A stretch of DNA of 64,000 nt from Amanita rubescens. Its lineage: Eukaryota > Basidiomycota > Agaricomycetes > Agaricales > Amanitaceae. Positions within the stretch are counted from its first letter, which is position 1. The number at the start of each line of letters is the position of its first letter. Made by a program: the position numbers and the translations under genes. The notes beneath the pieces are model-generated. The model was not told the origin of the DNA and made no database searches. It saw only the letters and a list, made by a program, of their open reading frames with translations. The stretch spans positions 1-64,000 of the forward strand of contig WION01000209.1 in the NCBI GenBank assembly GCA_015039365.1, in the 5' to 3' direction. Below are positions 23,801-34,028 of this stretch, in pieces.

Positions 23801-25180
23801 AAGCTTGGATCAGATCACCCAGACACTCTCACCACCATGGGCAATTTGGCATCAACATACAGGAATCAGGGAAGGTGGAATGAGGCAGAGAAGCTTCAGA
23901 TGGATGTGATGAATGCATTCAAGACAAAATATGGATTGGACTACCCAGACACTCTCAGCAGCATGGCCAATTTGGCATCAACATACTGGGAACAGGGCAG
24001 GTGGAATGAGGCAGAGAAGCTTCAGATGGATGTGAAGAATGCAAGAAAAACAAAGTTTGGATTGGACCACCCAGACACTCTCACCAGCATGGCCAACTTG
24101 GCATCAACATACCAGAAACAGGGAAGGTGGAATGATGCAGAGAAGCTTCAGATGGATGTGATGAGTGCAAGCAAAACAAAGTTTGGATTGGACCACCCAG
24201 ACACTCTCACCAGCATGGCCAGTTTGGCATCAACATACAAGAAACAGGGAAGGTGGAATGAGGCAGAGAAGCTTCAGATGGATGCGATGAATGGATTCAA
24301 AACAAAGTTTGGATTGGACCACCTATCCACTCTCACCTGCATGGCCAATTTGGCATCAACATACCAGAAACAGGGAAGGTGGAATGAGGCAGAGAAGCTT
24401 CAGATGGATATGATGAATGGATTCAACACAAAGCTCGGATCAAATCACTCAGACACTCTCACCACCATGGGTGATTTGGCATTAACATACCAGGGCCAGG
24501 GAAGGTGGAATGAGGCAGAGAAGCTTCAGATGGATGTGATGAATGCATTCAAGACAAAATATGGATTGGCCCACCCAGACACTCTCACCAGCATGGCCAA
24601 TTTGGCATCAACATATTGGAACCAGAGAAGGTGGAATGATGCAGAGAAGCTTGAGATGGATGTGATGAATGCAAGCAAAACAAAGTTTGGATTGGACCAC
24701 CCAGACACTCTCACCAGCATGGCCAATTTGGCATTAGCATACCAGAACCAGGGAAGGTGGAATGAGGCAGAGAAGCTTCAGATAGATGTGATGAATGCAA
24801 GAAAAACAAAATTTGGATTGGACCACCCAGACACTCTCACCAGCATGGCCAATTTGGCATCAACATACTCAAACCGTGGAAGGTGGAATGAGGCAGAGAC
24901 ACTTCAGATGGATGTGATGAATGCAAGAAAAACAAAGTTTGGATTGGACTACCCAGATACTCTCACTAGCATGGTCAATTTGGCATCAACATATAGGAAT
25001 CAGGGAAGGTGGGATGAGGCAGAGAAGCTTGAGATGGATGTGATGAATGCAAGAAAAACAAAGCTTGTAGTATTGGATGGTGCAAGGGCACAACATCAGC
25101 ACAAGCCTGAAAGCATGGTAAACCACCTAAATGACTTTATCATATTTATGCCTAATTTATTCTTTAATATAGCCTTCTAG
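20809..25180 (+). CDS. NLR-type protein: NB-ARC NTPase with a long kinesin-light-chain TPR array
   Basis: Three exons (20809-20895, 20948-21162, 21214-25180) give 1,422 residues. An N-terminal ~50-residue polar segment leads straight into the NTPase: P-loop GLGGIGKT (about residue 82), Walker B NFFMVYDGAD, sensor-like LMTSRN and the GxP motif GFPLAIDQAGAYM. A helical linker follows, then from about residue 505 a run of 42-residue TPRs, each with GRWNEAEKL. I count 21 of these modules, near-identical at DNA level with a 126-bp period. Such STAND proteins act as oligomerising sensors in fungal non-self recognition and programmed cell death; that role is inferred. No classical effector domain precedes the NTPase. 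The 3' end is uncertain: a possible intron near 25119 would change the last ~20 residues. The locus is strongly CpG-depleted compared with its neighbours. Confidence 0.88.
22400..25080 (+). repeat. Coding tandem repeat, 126-bp period, about 21 units
   Basis: Each unit encodes a 42-residue TPR with constant blocks GRWNEAEKL, DVMNA, KTK.GLDHP, TL and NLASTY. Differences concentrate at a few positions: the two residues after STY (RN, QK, WN, QN, WE, EK, KK, SN) and those after MN (AR, GF, AS, AF). Constant blocks are nearly identical in nucleotide sequence between units. Confidence 0.93.
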
Positions 25181-25494
25181 CTTTCACATACTGCAAGGCA
25201 TAACACCAAAACCTGAGGACTCGGACTTGAAATTTCTCAAGGGTCTTAAAGGAATGTGGAAAAGGGGGAAATAGTATTGAGTATATCAATTTTGCTATGT
25301 TTCAGTATGCTCAGAATGTACATGTATGTAAAAACCTGACTCGGCAATGTAGGTTTGTAGTATGTATGACACAATACAGTGGCAGAACAACTGTGAAAGG
25401 CACTGAAGGAAACTTCTACAGAGCTTGCACAGATGTCAGAAAGGGCTGTGGTTAGGCATGTGCACAGGTAAGCATCAGCAAAACCCCTGATGTC

Positions 25495-25625
25495 ACTTTG
25501 AGCACTTTGAGCACTTTGCCAAAGTGCTGAGAGTGCTGAGAGTGCCCAAAGTGGGGCTACTTTGGAAAAGGGCTGGATTCACTCCTGGAGGACAGAACAT
25601 TTACTCCAGGAGTGACAGCATGCCT
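25495..25625. repeat. Nested inverted repeats downstream of the NLR gene
   Basis: AGCACTTTG and CAAAGTGCT form a near-perfect palindrome preceded and followed by further copies of the same half-motif. Just downstream, TCACTCCTGGAG and CTCCAGGAGTGA are a perfect 12-bp inverted pair about 13 bases apart. This could be a miniature transposon end or a 3'-end hairpin. Confidence 0.6.
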
Positions 25626-26029
25626 TTTGGGAGTGAATATATGACTTTGGAGAGTGATGGTCTAGCTTCCAAAAACCTCTTTTGCTACTCAGGTTCACCC
25701 TTTGTAATGGACATCAAATATATTATTATCATTGTGTAATACAGGATGTACATGATGACAACTATAGATCAATGAAATACGAGAGGAAATTGACAAACAA
25801 TTATGTGATGAGAGACGGAAGACAGCAGGCCCTATAATCACGTTAGAGTGCTCGTCGTTGAGAAATCACTTGACGAACGTGTGCAAGAGCCAAGCGATGG
25901 CAAACAGTTGAGGGCGGGGAATGGCGGGCGTCGAAAACGAATTGCGAGCGCTTCGGAGGAATGACTTGGCGAGGGTTGCGGCAGGGTGTCGTGGGGTGTC
26001 GTGTAGCGGGGTGCCGTTGATCGGTGGAG

Positions 26030-26540
26030 AGCGAGGGGAGGGTGACCGATTAGCAACATGGCTTACCTGGCACGCGACAAGGTGCGGGGGTGTGTGGAGG
26101 AATGCAGAGCGTGCAACGAGGGCGCAGCAGGGTGCAGCCGAGTCCCAGAGGGCGAGGGATGGGGGTGGTGAGTTAGCAACATCAAAAACTGTTTTCATAG
26201 CTCACCTGGGGTGCGACGGGTGCAAAACGTCGTTAGATGCGCATTTTTCTTGTTTTCCTCGTTGGATTTTGTCGTCTTGCGAAAAACGGGATACGGCAAC
26301 CGCAGTTGAGTGGCGGAGGGGAGGGAGGGAGGCAGCGGTTCAGCAACGTCGAAATCCGGGTTTAACGTGGCTTGCCTGAAGCTTGGTGGGGTGCGGCTGG
26401 ATGCAGGAGGTTGTGGTGGATATGGCGGGGTGCAACGGGGCATGGGTTGAGTGGCGGAGGGCAAGGGAGAAGATGGTGAGCGAGCAACGTCGAAAACACT
26501 TCACGTGGCTCACCTGTGGTGCGGCGGAGTGAAAATCGTG
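26030..26540. repeat. Degenerate tandem repeat, about four units
   Basis: Four times a GA-rich run is followed by AGCAAC(A/G)T, a short spacer, GCT(C/T)(A/G)CCTG and G(G/T)GGTGCG: near 26052, 26174, 26341 and 26478. Spacing is 120-170 bases, so the units have diverged in length. Open frames here are by-products of the GC-rich repeats. Confidence 0.55.
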
Positions 26541-27490
26541 GCTATATGCGCATTATGAATGCCCAGGATGTACGGAGATGCCATCAGAGCAACACAGAGG
26601 TCAAAATGGCTGCTATATGCACCCAGTCAGTCGCAACGTCGCTATATGTGCGCAACGCAGCATTACTTACATCGCGTCCTGCGTCCGGTACGGCCAACGA
26701 GCGGTAGTAGGATGCATTTGACGGTGCCGAGTACTCGGGTAAGTCATTTGTTACCCCGACCCGTACCCGTAAAAACCCGGCGGGTTAAAGCTCATGTGTC
26801 GAAGCACTACTTTATCAGATCTTGGGTGTCAAGCTTCGTACTATTGTTATTAATGTTATACCCTAATCCACCACCACGACCTATCCATCAAAACCGCTGG
26901 ACAAGTACTACTACCTACATGTAATTGACGAGAGGAATTAACTAAATGGGGAGAATAGTGACGTATGAAAAAGGCGGAGGCCGGTCGTGTCCGGTCCCCA
27001 CATTCGGGCGCTCTGTCGAGAATACGGCCTTTATTTATGTCAGGCTGCCATGCCCATCAATAACCTCGGCCCACTATGATACTATTGTGAGTTTATCCTG
27101 CATCGATTGTACAGCCCTCCTTTGCGCAGTACGATCCACAGCTAGTATGGGAAGCGCTTGAGAACATGGCGCCGCGCTACTCCGGTTGCTAAGCTTTCTA
27201 TTAGGGCAAAGAACAAGGTACTATGCTTACAAGCATTTTCGAAAGTGTCATGGCTCAGTTCGATAATTGTAACCGCAAGCGTCATTGATTGACACCTTGC
27301 AACAGCTATTTCACCAATAGGGATCCGAGGTTTACATATGTGCGCCGTATAACTCCTGACGCTAATCTTATTTTCATGTAACTTCAATAGCGCCTTTCAT
27401 TGATCAAGCTTAGCTCCAACGAGATTGATAAACATCCAGACGCAGAGATGATGGTAGCAGTACGCAAACCCCAAGCAGAAGCAAGATAAT

Positions 27491-28078
27491 ATGAATACGA
27501 ACCCAACGTTCCATCCGTCCGACTCTTCACCAGGCACATGGTCTACACCCGATGCTGGCGCTCTCAGCTCTGACTTTTTGGACTTTCTCGAGCTTTTCAT
27601 CACCTTCAATGTGAGCCCTGAATTGTTCTATCTTATATCGCATTGACTAGTCGGCTACGCCGCGCAGGATTCTGCGACCTCTTCTACTCCGCCAGCAATA
27701 CGTGGGGATGGACCGGTGACTGGTACGCCGCTCGGTGTGTTGGCGGACTTCGAGATCCAGGCTACAAACTCCAAGAAGCCTTCCTTCAGGCGGGAGACAT
27801 CCGAGGTCGATGGATCGCTTGTCTACCGCTGCGAATGTGGTAGAGCAATTAAAAGGAAGGGCGACCTTAGACGCCATTGGAGTTCGAGAGGGCATGGAGG
27901 GCGTGGATTCGATGGTCTCAAATGCGGCACATCCCTATACATGCTCAACCGACACGTTTCAAGTTGTCGGGCTAAGCCTGCAACGACTCAGACTTTCGAG
28001 GCGATGGTCAAAACTTTGAGTTTCATCCAGAATCTTTGTTTCATGTTAATACGATTGGCTAGGCCCGAGTCGGTCTGA
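27491..28078 (+). CDS. Short two-finger zinc protein, family copy 2 (second finger degenerate)
   Basis: Exons 27491-27610 and 27668-28078 give 176 residues when the acceptor GCGCAG at 27667 is used; the more upstream TAG acceptor leads to a stop. The first finger is kept (CECGRAIKRKGDLRRHW, RGHGG). In the second the first Cys is lost: FDGLKCGTSLYMLNRHVSSC replaces the FxCxxC form of copies 1 and 3. The tail after the fingers is longer and hydrophobic and may be unselected. The gene could be expressed but drifting; the shifted acceptor supports that. Confidence 0.62.
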
Positions 28079-28818
28079 TGAAGAATAACTACAGATGAAC
28101 GACTTGAAAAACATACAAAGTTGTGTAGTCCGCGTACGACCTCATCAGTCGCTGCCCAAACGCAGCACTTGTAGTACCCATTGAAATGTCGCTTGAAGGC
28201 AGGCGGACGAATATCAGTCTTCATGAAGTGTAGAACGATTCGAGTTCTGCGTTCTGCGCCCGGAAATCTGAGGTGCGGAGGAACATGACAGCGATGTATC
28301 TGAGCTTGTATCATTATGACGGCGAAATCAGGAGGCACGACGCTGAAGGATGGAAAGATCAAGCGATCAATGGTGCTGTTTGATATTCTAATATGGAGAT
28401 TATTTCGTGAGAATGTTTACTCCAATGTTGCAGCCCAGTCTGAGTATCCGAGATATGTGGAAGAAGATGATGTGTATTTGCCAGTAACATCCGTTTCTCA
28501 CAGCAAAAGTCACAAAAGATATGAGTGTTCGCCCATGCGAGTGGATCCTCCTTCTTAAGCCGCATTTGCCGTTTCTACATATTAGATGAGCCACCTGCCT
28601 ACCGCTGCAAGTTCTCAATTTACAATCCCGCTATCACTTCTCACTCCCGAAACTTTTCCAATCCCGTCTCCAGGGCTAAAAGCTTATGTATTACAGTACC
28701 ACTATGTGGCGTATGTCAAGACGAAAGAGAAAAAAAGATTGTTCAAATGAAACTGAGCAGGAGTCAGGACGAGACTGCACGCATCGGAAAGTTAGTCAAT
28801 CTTCCGTTTTGCCGTGCT
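28079..28818. other. Intergenic region before the long-TIR element
   Basis: No supported gene in about 740 bases; short frames on both strands lack any family signal. The last four bases (TGCT, 28815-28818) are the left target duplication of the next element. Confidence 0.4.
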
Positions 28819-28975
28819 CTATGACGGTCCGTATCGGACAAAATTCGTTGCAGGTTGAAAATCACGACTGTTCATTGTGAACCGGCGTGTACCAGCGTGA
28901 ATCAGCGTGAATCGCAGTGTACCAGCGTGAATCGCAGTGAAACATCGTGATCACGATCAGCTGACATAATGTTCC
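28819..28975 (+). repeat. Left terminal inverted repeat
   Basis: Contains three to four short subterminal repeats of GTGTACCAGCGTGAATC type and the palindrome ATCGTGATCACGAT. Confidence 0.75.
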
Positions 28976-29219
28976 CACGACTCAGCTCAAACGAAAGTCC
29001 TGCACGCCTTCTCGCCTTGCTAAAACAGCCTGTTCCACACGTATCCTGCAAAGTACCCGTTTGTACCCCCTCTGCACTATCGACACCATCGCTCGATTTA
29101 TCATGCAAAAGTCGGAGCCAAATACTGGTGACGCAGAGGAGTTCAAACTATTCAAGAAAGGCTACCGCTGCCTTGACTACTACCGACAATTCCTGTGCAC
29201 CTTATACACGGCGGAACCT

Positions 29220-29381
29220 GAGAGTGATAAGTCAAGCGAGTGAGGTACGAGAGCGCTTGATGCAGTTCTTTGGTGAGAGTCACGTGGATGCGGTCAGCGC
29301 GGCTTGCTTCCGCACCGCGTCCATGTCGCATACACGCGCCAGTTGAGAAGACGAGCCCGCGAGCTCATCATCGTCTTTCGC
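29220..29381 (+). repeat. 162-bp direct repeat, copy A
   Basis: Essentially identical to 30065-30226, from AGAGTGATAAGTCAAGCGAG to CATCATCGTCTTTCGC. Both copies lie inside the long-TIR element. Confidence 0.9.
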
Positions 29382-29516
29382 TCCGAGTCACCATCCCTCT
29401 CCAAACCACCATGGAGTCTGGAATCCTCTCCCATCCTACGGGTTCCGACAACACCCTCGGGTAATCACGGGTGACTTCGGGCCCATCCCGGCGTGGACCG
29501 CGGCGACAACTGGGGC

Positions 29517-29645
29517 CTATCTGCATCACCCGCATCATGGGACCTATCTGCATCGCCCACATCATGGGACCTATCTGCATTGCCCGCGTCATGGGACCTA
29601 CCTGCATCGCCCGCATCACGGGACCTATCTGCATCACCCATAGCG
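29517..29645 (+). repeat. 27-bp tandem repeat inside the long-TIR element
   Basis: About 4.5 units of GGACCTATCTGCATCGCCC followed by a CATCATG-type spacer. One frame reads as nine-residue repeats (DLSASPASW), but nothing indicates real coding. Confidence 0.85.
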
Positions 29646-29958
29646 CGCATCTCAATGCCTTGCATTGCGACGTGGCATGTACCACACCAGATGCGGGACG
29701 TATCACCCATAATAGGTACTGACGTACCGTAATGCCTTCAGGCCAACGTGGCCCCAAGGTTCCCAACCACATCGGCCACAACCAGCAGCCTTGACACCCC
29801 GGTCACTAGCGGGCAGGTTATCCTGCCCCAGTATGTCCGATTACGCGACATCGTTGACCGCCAAGTAAGTGTGAGACGCGTTGATCCGGGAGCTCACTGA
29901 CTAACAGATTGGGGACGATGCGAGCATCATGCGTCACTTCGCTCCTACTGCCTTGGGG

Positions 29959-30070
29959 ACGATGCTCGACATGCCCCCGTTCTCAGCTTGCCGGAGCCCC
30001 TTCGGGGCTCGCCCACACTATGCACCTGCATCATATCTAGGACACCGCGGAACATAGCGAACCAAAGAGT
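29959..30070 (+). repeat. 112-bp direct repeat, copy 1
   Basis: Matches 30339-30450, from ACGATGCTCGACATGCCCCC to AACCAAAGAGT. Copy 1 runs directly into the second copy of the 162-bp repeat. Confidence 0.88.
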
Positions 30071-30226
30071 GATAAGTCAAGCGAGTGAGGTACGAGAGCG
30101 CTTGATGCAGTTCTTTGGTGAGAGTCACGTGGATGCGGTCAGCGCGGCTTGCTTCCGCACCGCGTCCATGTCGCATACACGCGCCAGTTGAGAAGACGAG
30201 CCCGCGAGCTCATCATCGTCTTTCGC
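30065..30226 (+). repeat. 162-bp direct repeat, copy B
   Basis: Second copy of the module at 29220-29381, joined at its left to the 112-bp repeat. Confidence 0.9.
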
Positions 30227-30338
30227 CCCACCCTCCACTCCCTTGCGCTTTCACGACTGGGCAGTTGTGAATGCGGGACATCACATCGTCGAGCAGTCGC
30301 ATCGCCGAGGACATCATGCAATGTCCTGCCGCCCTCCC

Positions 30339-30450
30339 ACGATGCTCGACATGCCCCCGTTCTCAGCTTGCCGGAGCCCCTTCGGGGCTCGCCCACACTA
30401 TGCACCTGCATCATATCTAGGACACCGCGGAACATAGCGAACCAAAGAGT
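30339..30450 (+). repeat. 112-bp direct repeat, copy 2
   Basis: Second copy of the module at 29959-30070, here not followed by the 162-bp repeat. Confidence 0.88.
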
Positions 30451-31054
30451 TACGAGCTCAGCTTCGAACACTGGAATTACGAAATCCGTCAAGCCTTTCC
30501 CCTCCAATCCCACCTCGCCCTCCAATTCGCCTACTGCACCACCCCCGTCCCCCACAACATGCGACTCGGAACGCTGAGCTCATTGCGTCCCTAGTCGCAC
30601 TCGAAAAAACCGCCCCAAAACTCGTCAAGTCTAAGGCGACTCCTCATTGACAACACCAGGAGAAGAAGGGAGGGTGCGGGCGTGTCAGGGAGCAAGCCGA
30701 GGTGGGTCAGGTGTCCTAGAGAGGGTCATGTATCCCTCCGAGTTGTCTGTTGCAGGGATTCCTCGGAGTCTGCTCTCGCGTCGGAGGTGACCTTAGTACG
30801 ACGAAGTGACATAGAATTTCATACGGCCAGCCTTATTTCTTCATTTCGTATTGCAGGGCGACACGGAGTTTAGGTGGTTCTCTTTTTTGTCACTCCATGA
30901 CGGTCAAGGGGAATGTCGGGGATTAAATGTGTATTAAAGTGATTTTACTCCCTTTCTTTCGCGTCGCATTGCTCTAGTACGCGACCAGCCCCGCCTACAC
31001 GGATACAACTAATTATTGAACCTCTTTTGTGCCCTACATATGATACTTGGCGAA

Positions 31055-31259
31055 TTGTGGGAAATATTATGTCAGCTGATCGTGATCACGATGGTTCACG
31101 TTCACGTTTGGCATGCGAAGGGTGATTCACGCCGGTACACTGCGATTCATGCCGGTACACTGCAATTCACGCCGGTACACGGCGGTTCACAATGAACCGT
31201 CGTGATCACTATCTATTGTCAACATACAACTGAATTTTGTCCGATATGGACACTCATAG
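31055..31259 (-). repeat. Right terminal inverted repeat
   Basis: Inverted relative to 28819-28975 and somewhat longer, with an extra insertion near GTTCACGTTCACGTTTGG. Confidence 0.75.
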
Positions 31260-31547
31260 TGCTCGATGGTTGACGATATGTGTCTTATCATTGCGGTTGT
31301 CCCATATGAATTTGAATTTTGGTCCACCAGTCCAAGGCTCCAAGCCATGGTCGGCAAGGCAGCTGGATCGATAGAACAGGTCGAGCTGTCAAATTTTCAA
31401 AGCTTCTACTACGTTGATTCCGCTTCGGGAAAATTCCCTCACTCAAACTCATTCCCTTACCGAGGGAAGAAATAAAATGGTTTCTGTCAGCATCTGCCAT
31501 TCGGCCCAGGGTGAGGTTTCATTTCGTACTAGTACCCTTGACTTAGC

Positions 31548-31720
31548 ATGGGTTCTCGTATCGCCATTGTAGGGGCGAACGTAGTGGGCAAAGAGCATTC
31601 TTGTCGACCTTATCGCGGGTACTATTCCTCAGCCATGCGATGGTGCCCTTGCCCTGGTGCTCATAATACTCGGCCGACCAACTTGCATCGCCTGATCGGG
31701 TCCATCGCCCTTGATTTTAG
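31548..31720 (+). pseudogene. Relic of a P-loop ATPase, ABC-type Walker A
   Basis: The frame starts GSRIAIVGANVVGK, close to a Walker A motif, and then shifts. A second frame continues SILVDLIAGTIPQP, as in ABC ATPases. No further domain is found downstream. Likely a decayed fragment. Confidence 0.4.
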
Positions 31721-32540
31721 AGAGAAATACCGGATATGGATGTTCAAGCTTACACCGTAACAGCGCTTCTCCCGACATCATAGATTAAACCTCCTTCTGA
31801 TGGCCTACGGAACCGGTACACACTACTATCATACATCAAACTTCAATGTTAATGTTTAACAATAACTATCGTCATGTTTGCCGAGTTAACCTTGGAACGC
31901 CCGTTGCGCAGTTCGTCTATACATCTTCTCAAAGCCGGAATATTCTCAACACTTATTGTGACGTGAATTACGGACGAGCTAGATCACTTAGAGGTCTCCC
32001 AATGCGGACTGGGTTTTGCGTCAAGGTTTTGAAGACGACATTGTGGGACGTTGCCATCGCGCCCCATGTGTCTCTTCCCTGTCGCCTATATAATCTTTTT
32101 TAAAACCAGGACCGATCTTCCGAGAGCCGGAAGGATTGTGGGAGGCGATTTGACGAAAGAGGATATTAGTGTCATTGATTCCAGAAAGAATCTGATCAAG
32201 TAAACGACATTTGGTTTATCTTTGCTGCTATTGAGAAGGCTAAATGATTCAGCAAGTGCGCCGAAAGGTAAGATGTATATCCTTCTGGGGTAATCCGTTT
32301 TTAGACTTCTTCAAATGAAGGGCGGACTCATATGCATTGGCCATGCGCACACTTGACCTATCGCGTTAGCTGAGTTTCGTGTTTAGCGACAAGTTTTCTT
32401 CTCTACCTCGCCCGCGCCTCCTGCACTCCCAGTTCCTTCATACATTATGTTGCTTGACCAGGTCGCACCGCACAATACTAATTATAAGCAACGGGAATCA
32501 CCGTCGACGGCAGCAACGGAGCATGGCGGATCCGGATATT

Positions 32541-33109
32541 TTAAATGTGGTGTCCTAACTCCCCTAACTTTCCCCAGGCTATATGCTCCACAAGTTCATT
32601 TACGTTACCCCTGACGTACAGCAAGTACAGAGTAATCCGAAATATTCCGAATCCATATAAGAGTACAGGAAAGGCAATGAGCATGGTATACACGTGTGCC
32701 AAAGCGCCCGTTGGCACAAAAATAATTAAAATGGAGATAGCAACGGTAGGCAGTGCCGACTTGCCAATATGGGTAATAATGACCTTGCTTCCCAAGGAAG
32801 GTCTCGAGTTCGCCCCCATAAATGTAGGAAATGCGGCCTGTCCAATGCATATTTGAATTACCTTGTTTACCCAGCTCCGAGGGTGCAATTCACGTACTTG
32901 CGGCGGGGTCAAACGGCGTCAAGGCTGGACGTCTGTTCCATATCAGGGTCCTTTTCGTCAACAACACCATTGGTAGCATACAAATGAGGAGACCAGTCAT
33001 CCGTGTTCCACTTGGATCTCTTGATTTTTGAGTACCAAATCACGCAGTTGAGATCAGCCGACCGCGGCCGTGCTCCACGTCGTAAGGGGCTCGCTCCCTC
33101 GGATTGCAC
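32541..33109 (-). pseudogene. Relic of an amino acid transporter (AAAP-like)
   Basis: Scattered frames on the minus strand read KWNTDDWSPHLYATNG and DEKDPDMEQ (a typical cytosolic N-terminus), CIGQAAFPTFMGELE in two adjacent frames, and PSLGSK with SALPTVAISILII. These resemble fungal amino acid permeases of the AAAP type, but frame changes and missing membrane segments leave it non-functional. Confidence 0.5.
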
Positions 33110-33703
33110 TCAATCGGGGAGACAGCTACGCGAACGATACTGAGGAGATCTTCAAAAACGTCCTGTCAACCGATCGAGCTCCGAAAGCGAATTGGTCGGA
33201 ATGATGAAGCCTCTCGTAAAGCTGACCTTTGACAGATGAAATGAGTTAGAGCGTGGCGTTCGGGTACCTACGCACCTGGTCGTGTTCTTCCGGATCCTCT
33301 GGTCCGGAATGGCCCGTCAGTGGCTCTCTGGTAGTGATCAGACATCCTAGTAAACCAAGGCAGGAAGGATGTCAACAGAAGGGTGGTTGTGGACATGCGA
33401 GCAATAATAAAACATGACGGCAACCTCTCTACAATGAGACAAGAGAGCGGAGGGAGGACCATAGAGCGGCGTACTGGCACATAACCGCGTTTCGGATGTT
33501 CGGCGGGTCTGGGATATAACCTGTCAGTGTTAGAACAGACTAATACAATGGCACCGATGTCATAAGGAGTGTCCTCGGTCATCCTCGCAATTTCGTGAGT
33601 CGTGTGCCTTCATATTAGGGGTCAAATTAAGCCACAAAGCCCCAAGTTCGGCGTGATGGTTGATTAGGCTCTTTTGGCCGTGCCAGGATGAAAGCGTCCC
33701 TGA

Positions 33704-33865
33704 TTACTCGCCGAATCTCACTGTCCCATTAAAGTCAGCCTCGACGGCGATAAGAATTGTCTGCCATACATTTTTGTCCCGTAGACCATACACATCAAGG
33801 GTTTTTGCCTTGCCATCAGTGTATTTCAAATCAAAGTTCTTGATCTTGCCCATCCAGCCATGCAT
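33704..33865 (-). pseudogene. Relic terminal exon of an unidentified protein
   Basis: A clean frame of about 53 codons to a TAA contains KNFDLKYTDGKAKTLDVYGL and VWQTILIAVEADFNGTVRFG, which looks like real protein sequence. Upstream frames (PFHGAGTYDGFRPFSLDGC) are shifted against it. I do not recognise the family. Confidence 0.35.
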
Positions 33866-34028
33866 GGCGAACGGTGATTTGTAACTTCGCAGCCATCTAG
33901 GGAAAACGGTCGAAAGCCATCATAGGTCCCTGCGCCATGAAATGGGCAGAGGGGGCACGGTAGCCAGATCCGCCAGAATAATATATATTGAAAGCCGAGG
34001 CAATGAGCTTTCTTCATACCAGGGCCTA

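Larger units (their letters stand above)
25181..27490. other. Intergenic region with hairpins and degenerate repeats
   Basis: The first ~570 bases continue the CpG-poor composition of the NLR locus and contain nested inverted repeats (25495-25625). From about 25,840 the sequence becomes CpG-rich and holds a degenerate repeat array to 26,540. A CCCG-rich motif (ACCCGTACCCGTAAAAACCC) follows at about 26760. No supported gene. Confidence 0.4.
28819..31259. mobile_element. DNA element with long terminal inverted repeats, 2.44 kb
   Basis: The left end (28819 to about 28975) and the right end (about 31055 to 31259) are long imperfect inverted repeats. Shared blocks, read inward, are CTATGA, TATCGGACAAAATTC, GTTCATTGTGAACCG(G/C)CGTGTACC, several copies of GCGTGAATCGCAGTGTACC, and TCGTGATCACGATCAGCTGA. 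TGCT flanks both sides (28815-28818, 31260-31263), a candidate 4-bp target duplication. The interior has direct repeats and a 27-bp tandem repeat but no transposase I can recognise, so it is probably non-autonomous. Superfamily not assigned. Confidence 0.8.
31264..34028. other. Region of gene relics
   Basis: No intact gene in about 2.8 kb. It contains three recognisable coding remnants, described separately: an ATPase P-loop fragment, an amino acid transporter remnant and an unidentified terminal exon. Confidence 0.5.

Noticed and set aside
26750..26800. ACCCGTACCCGT run as a telomere-like repeat
   Set aside because: Only two imperfect units, not the TTAGGG-type repeat expected in fungi; more likely a transposon-associated motif.
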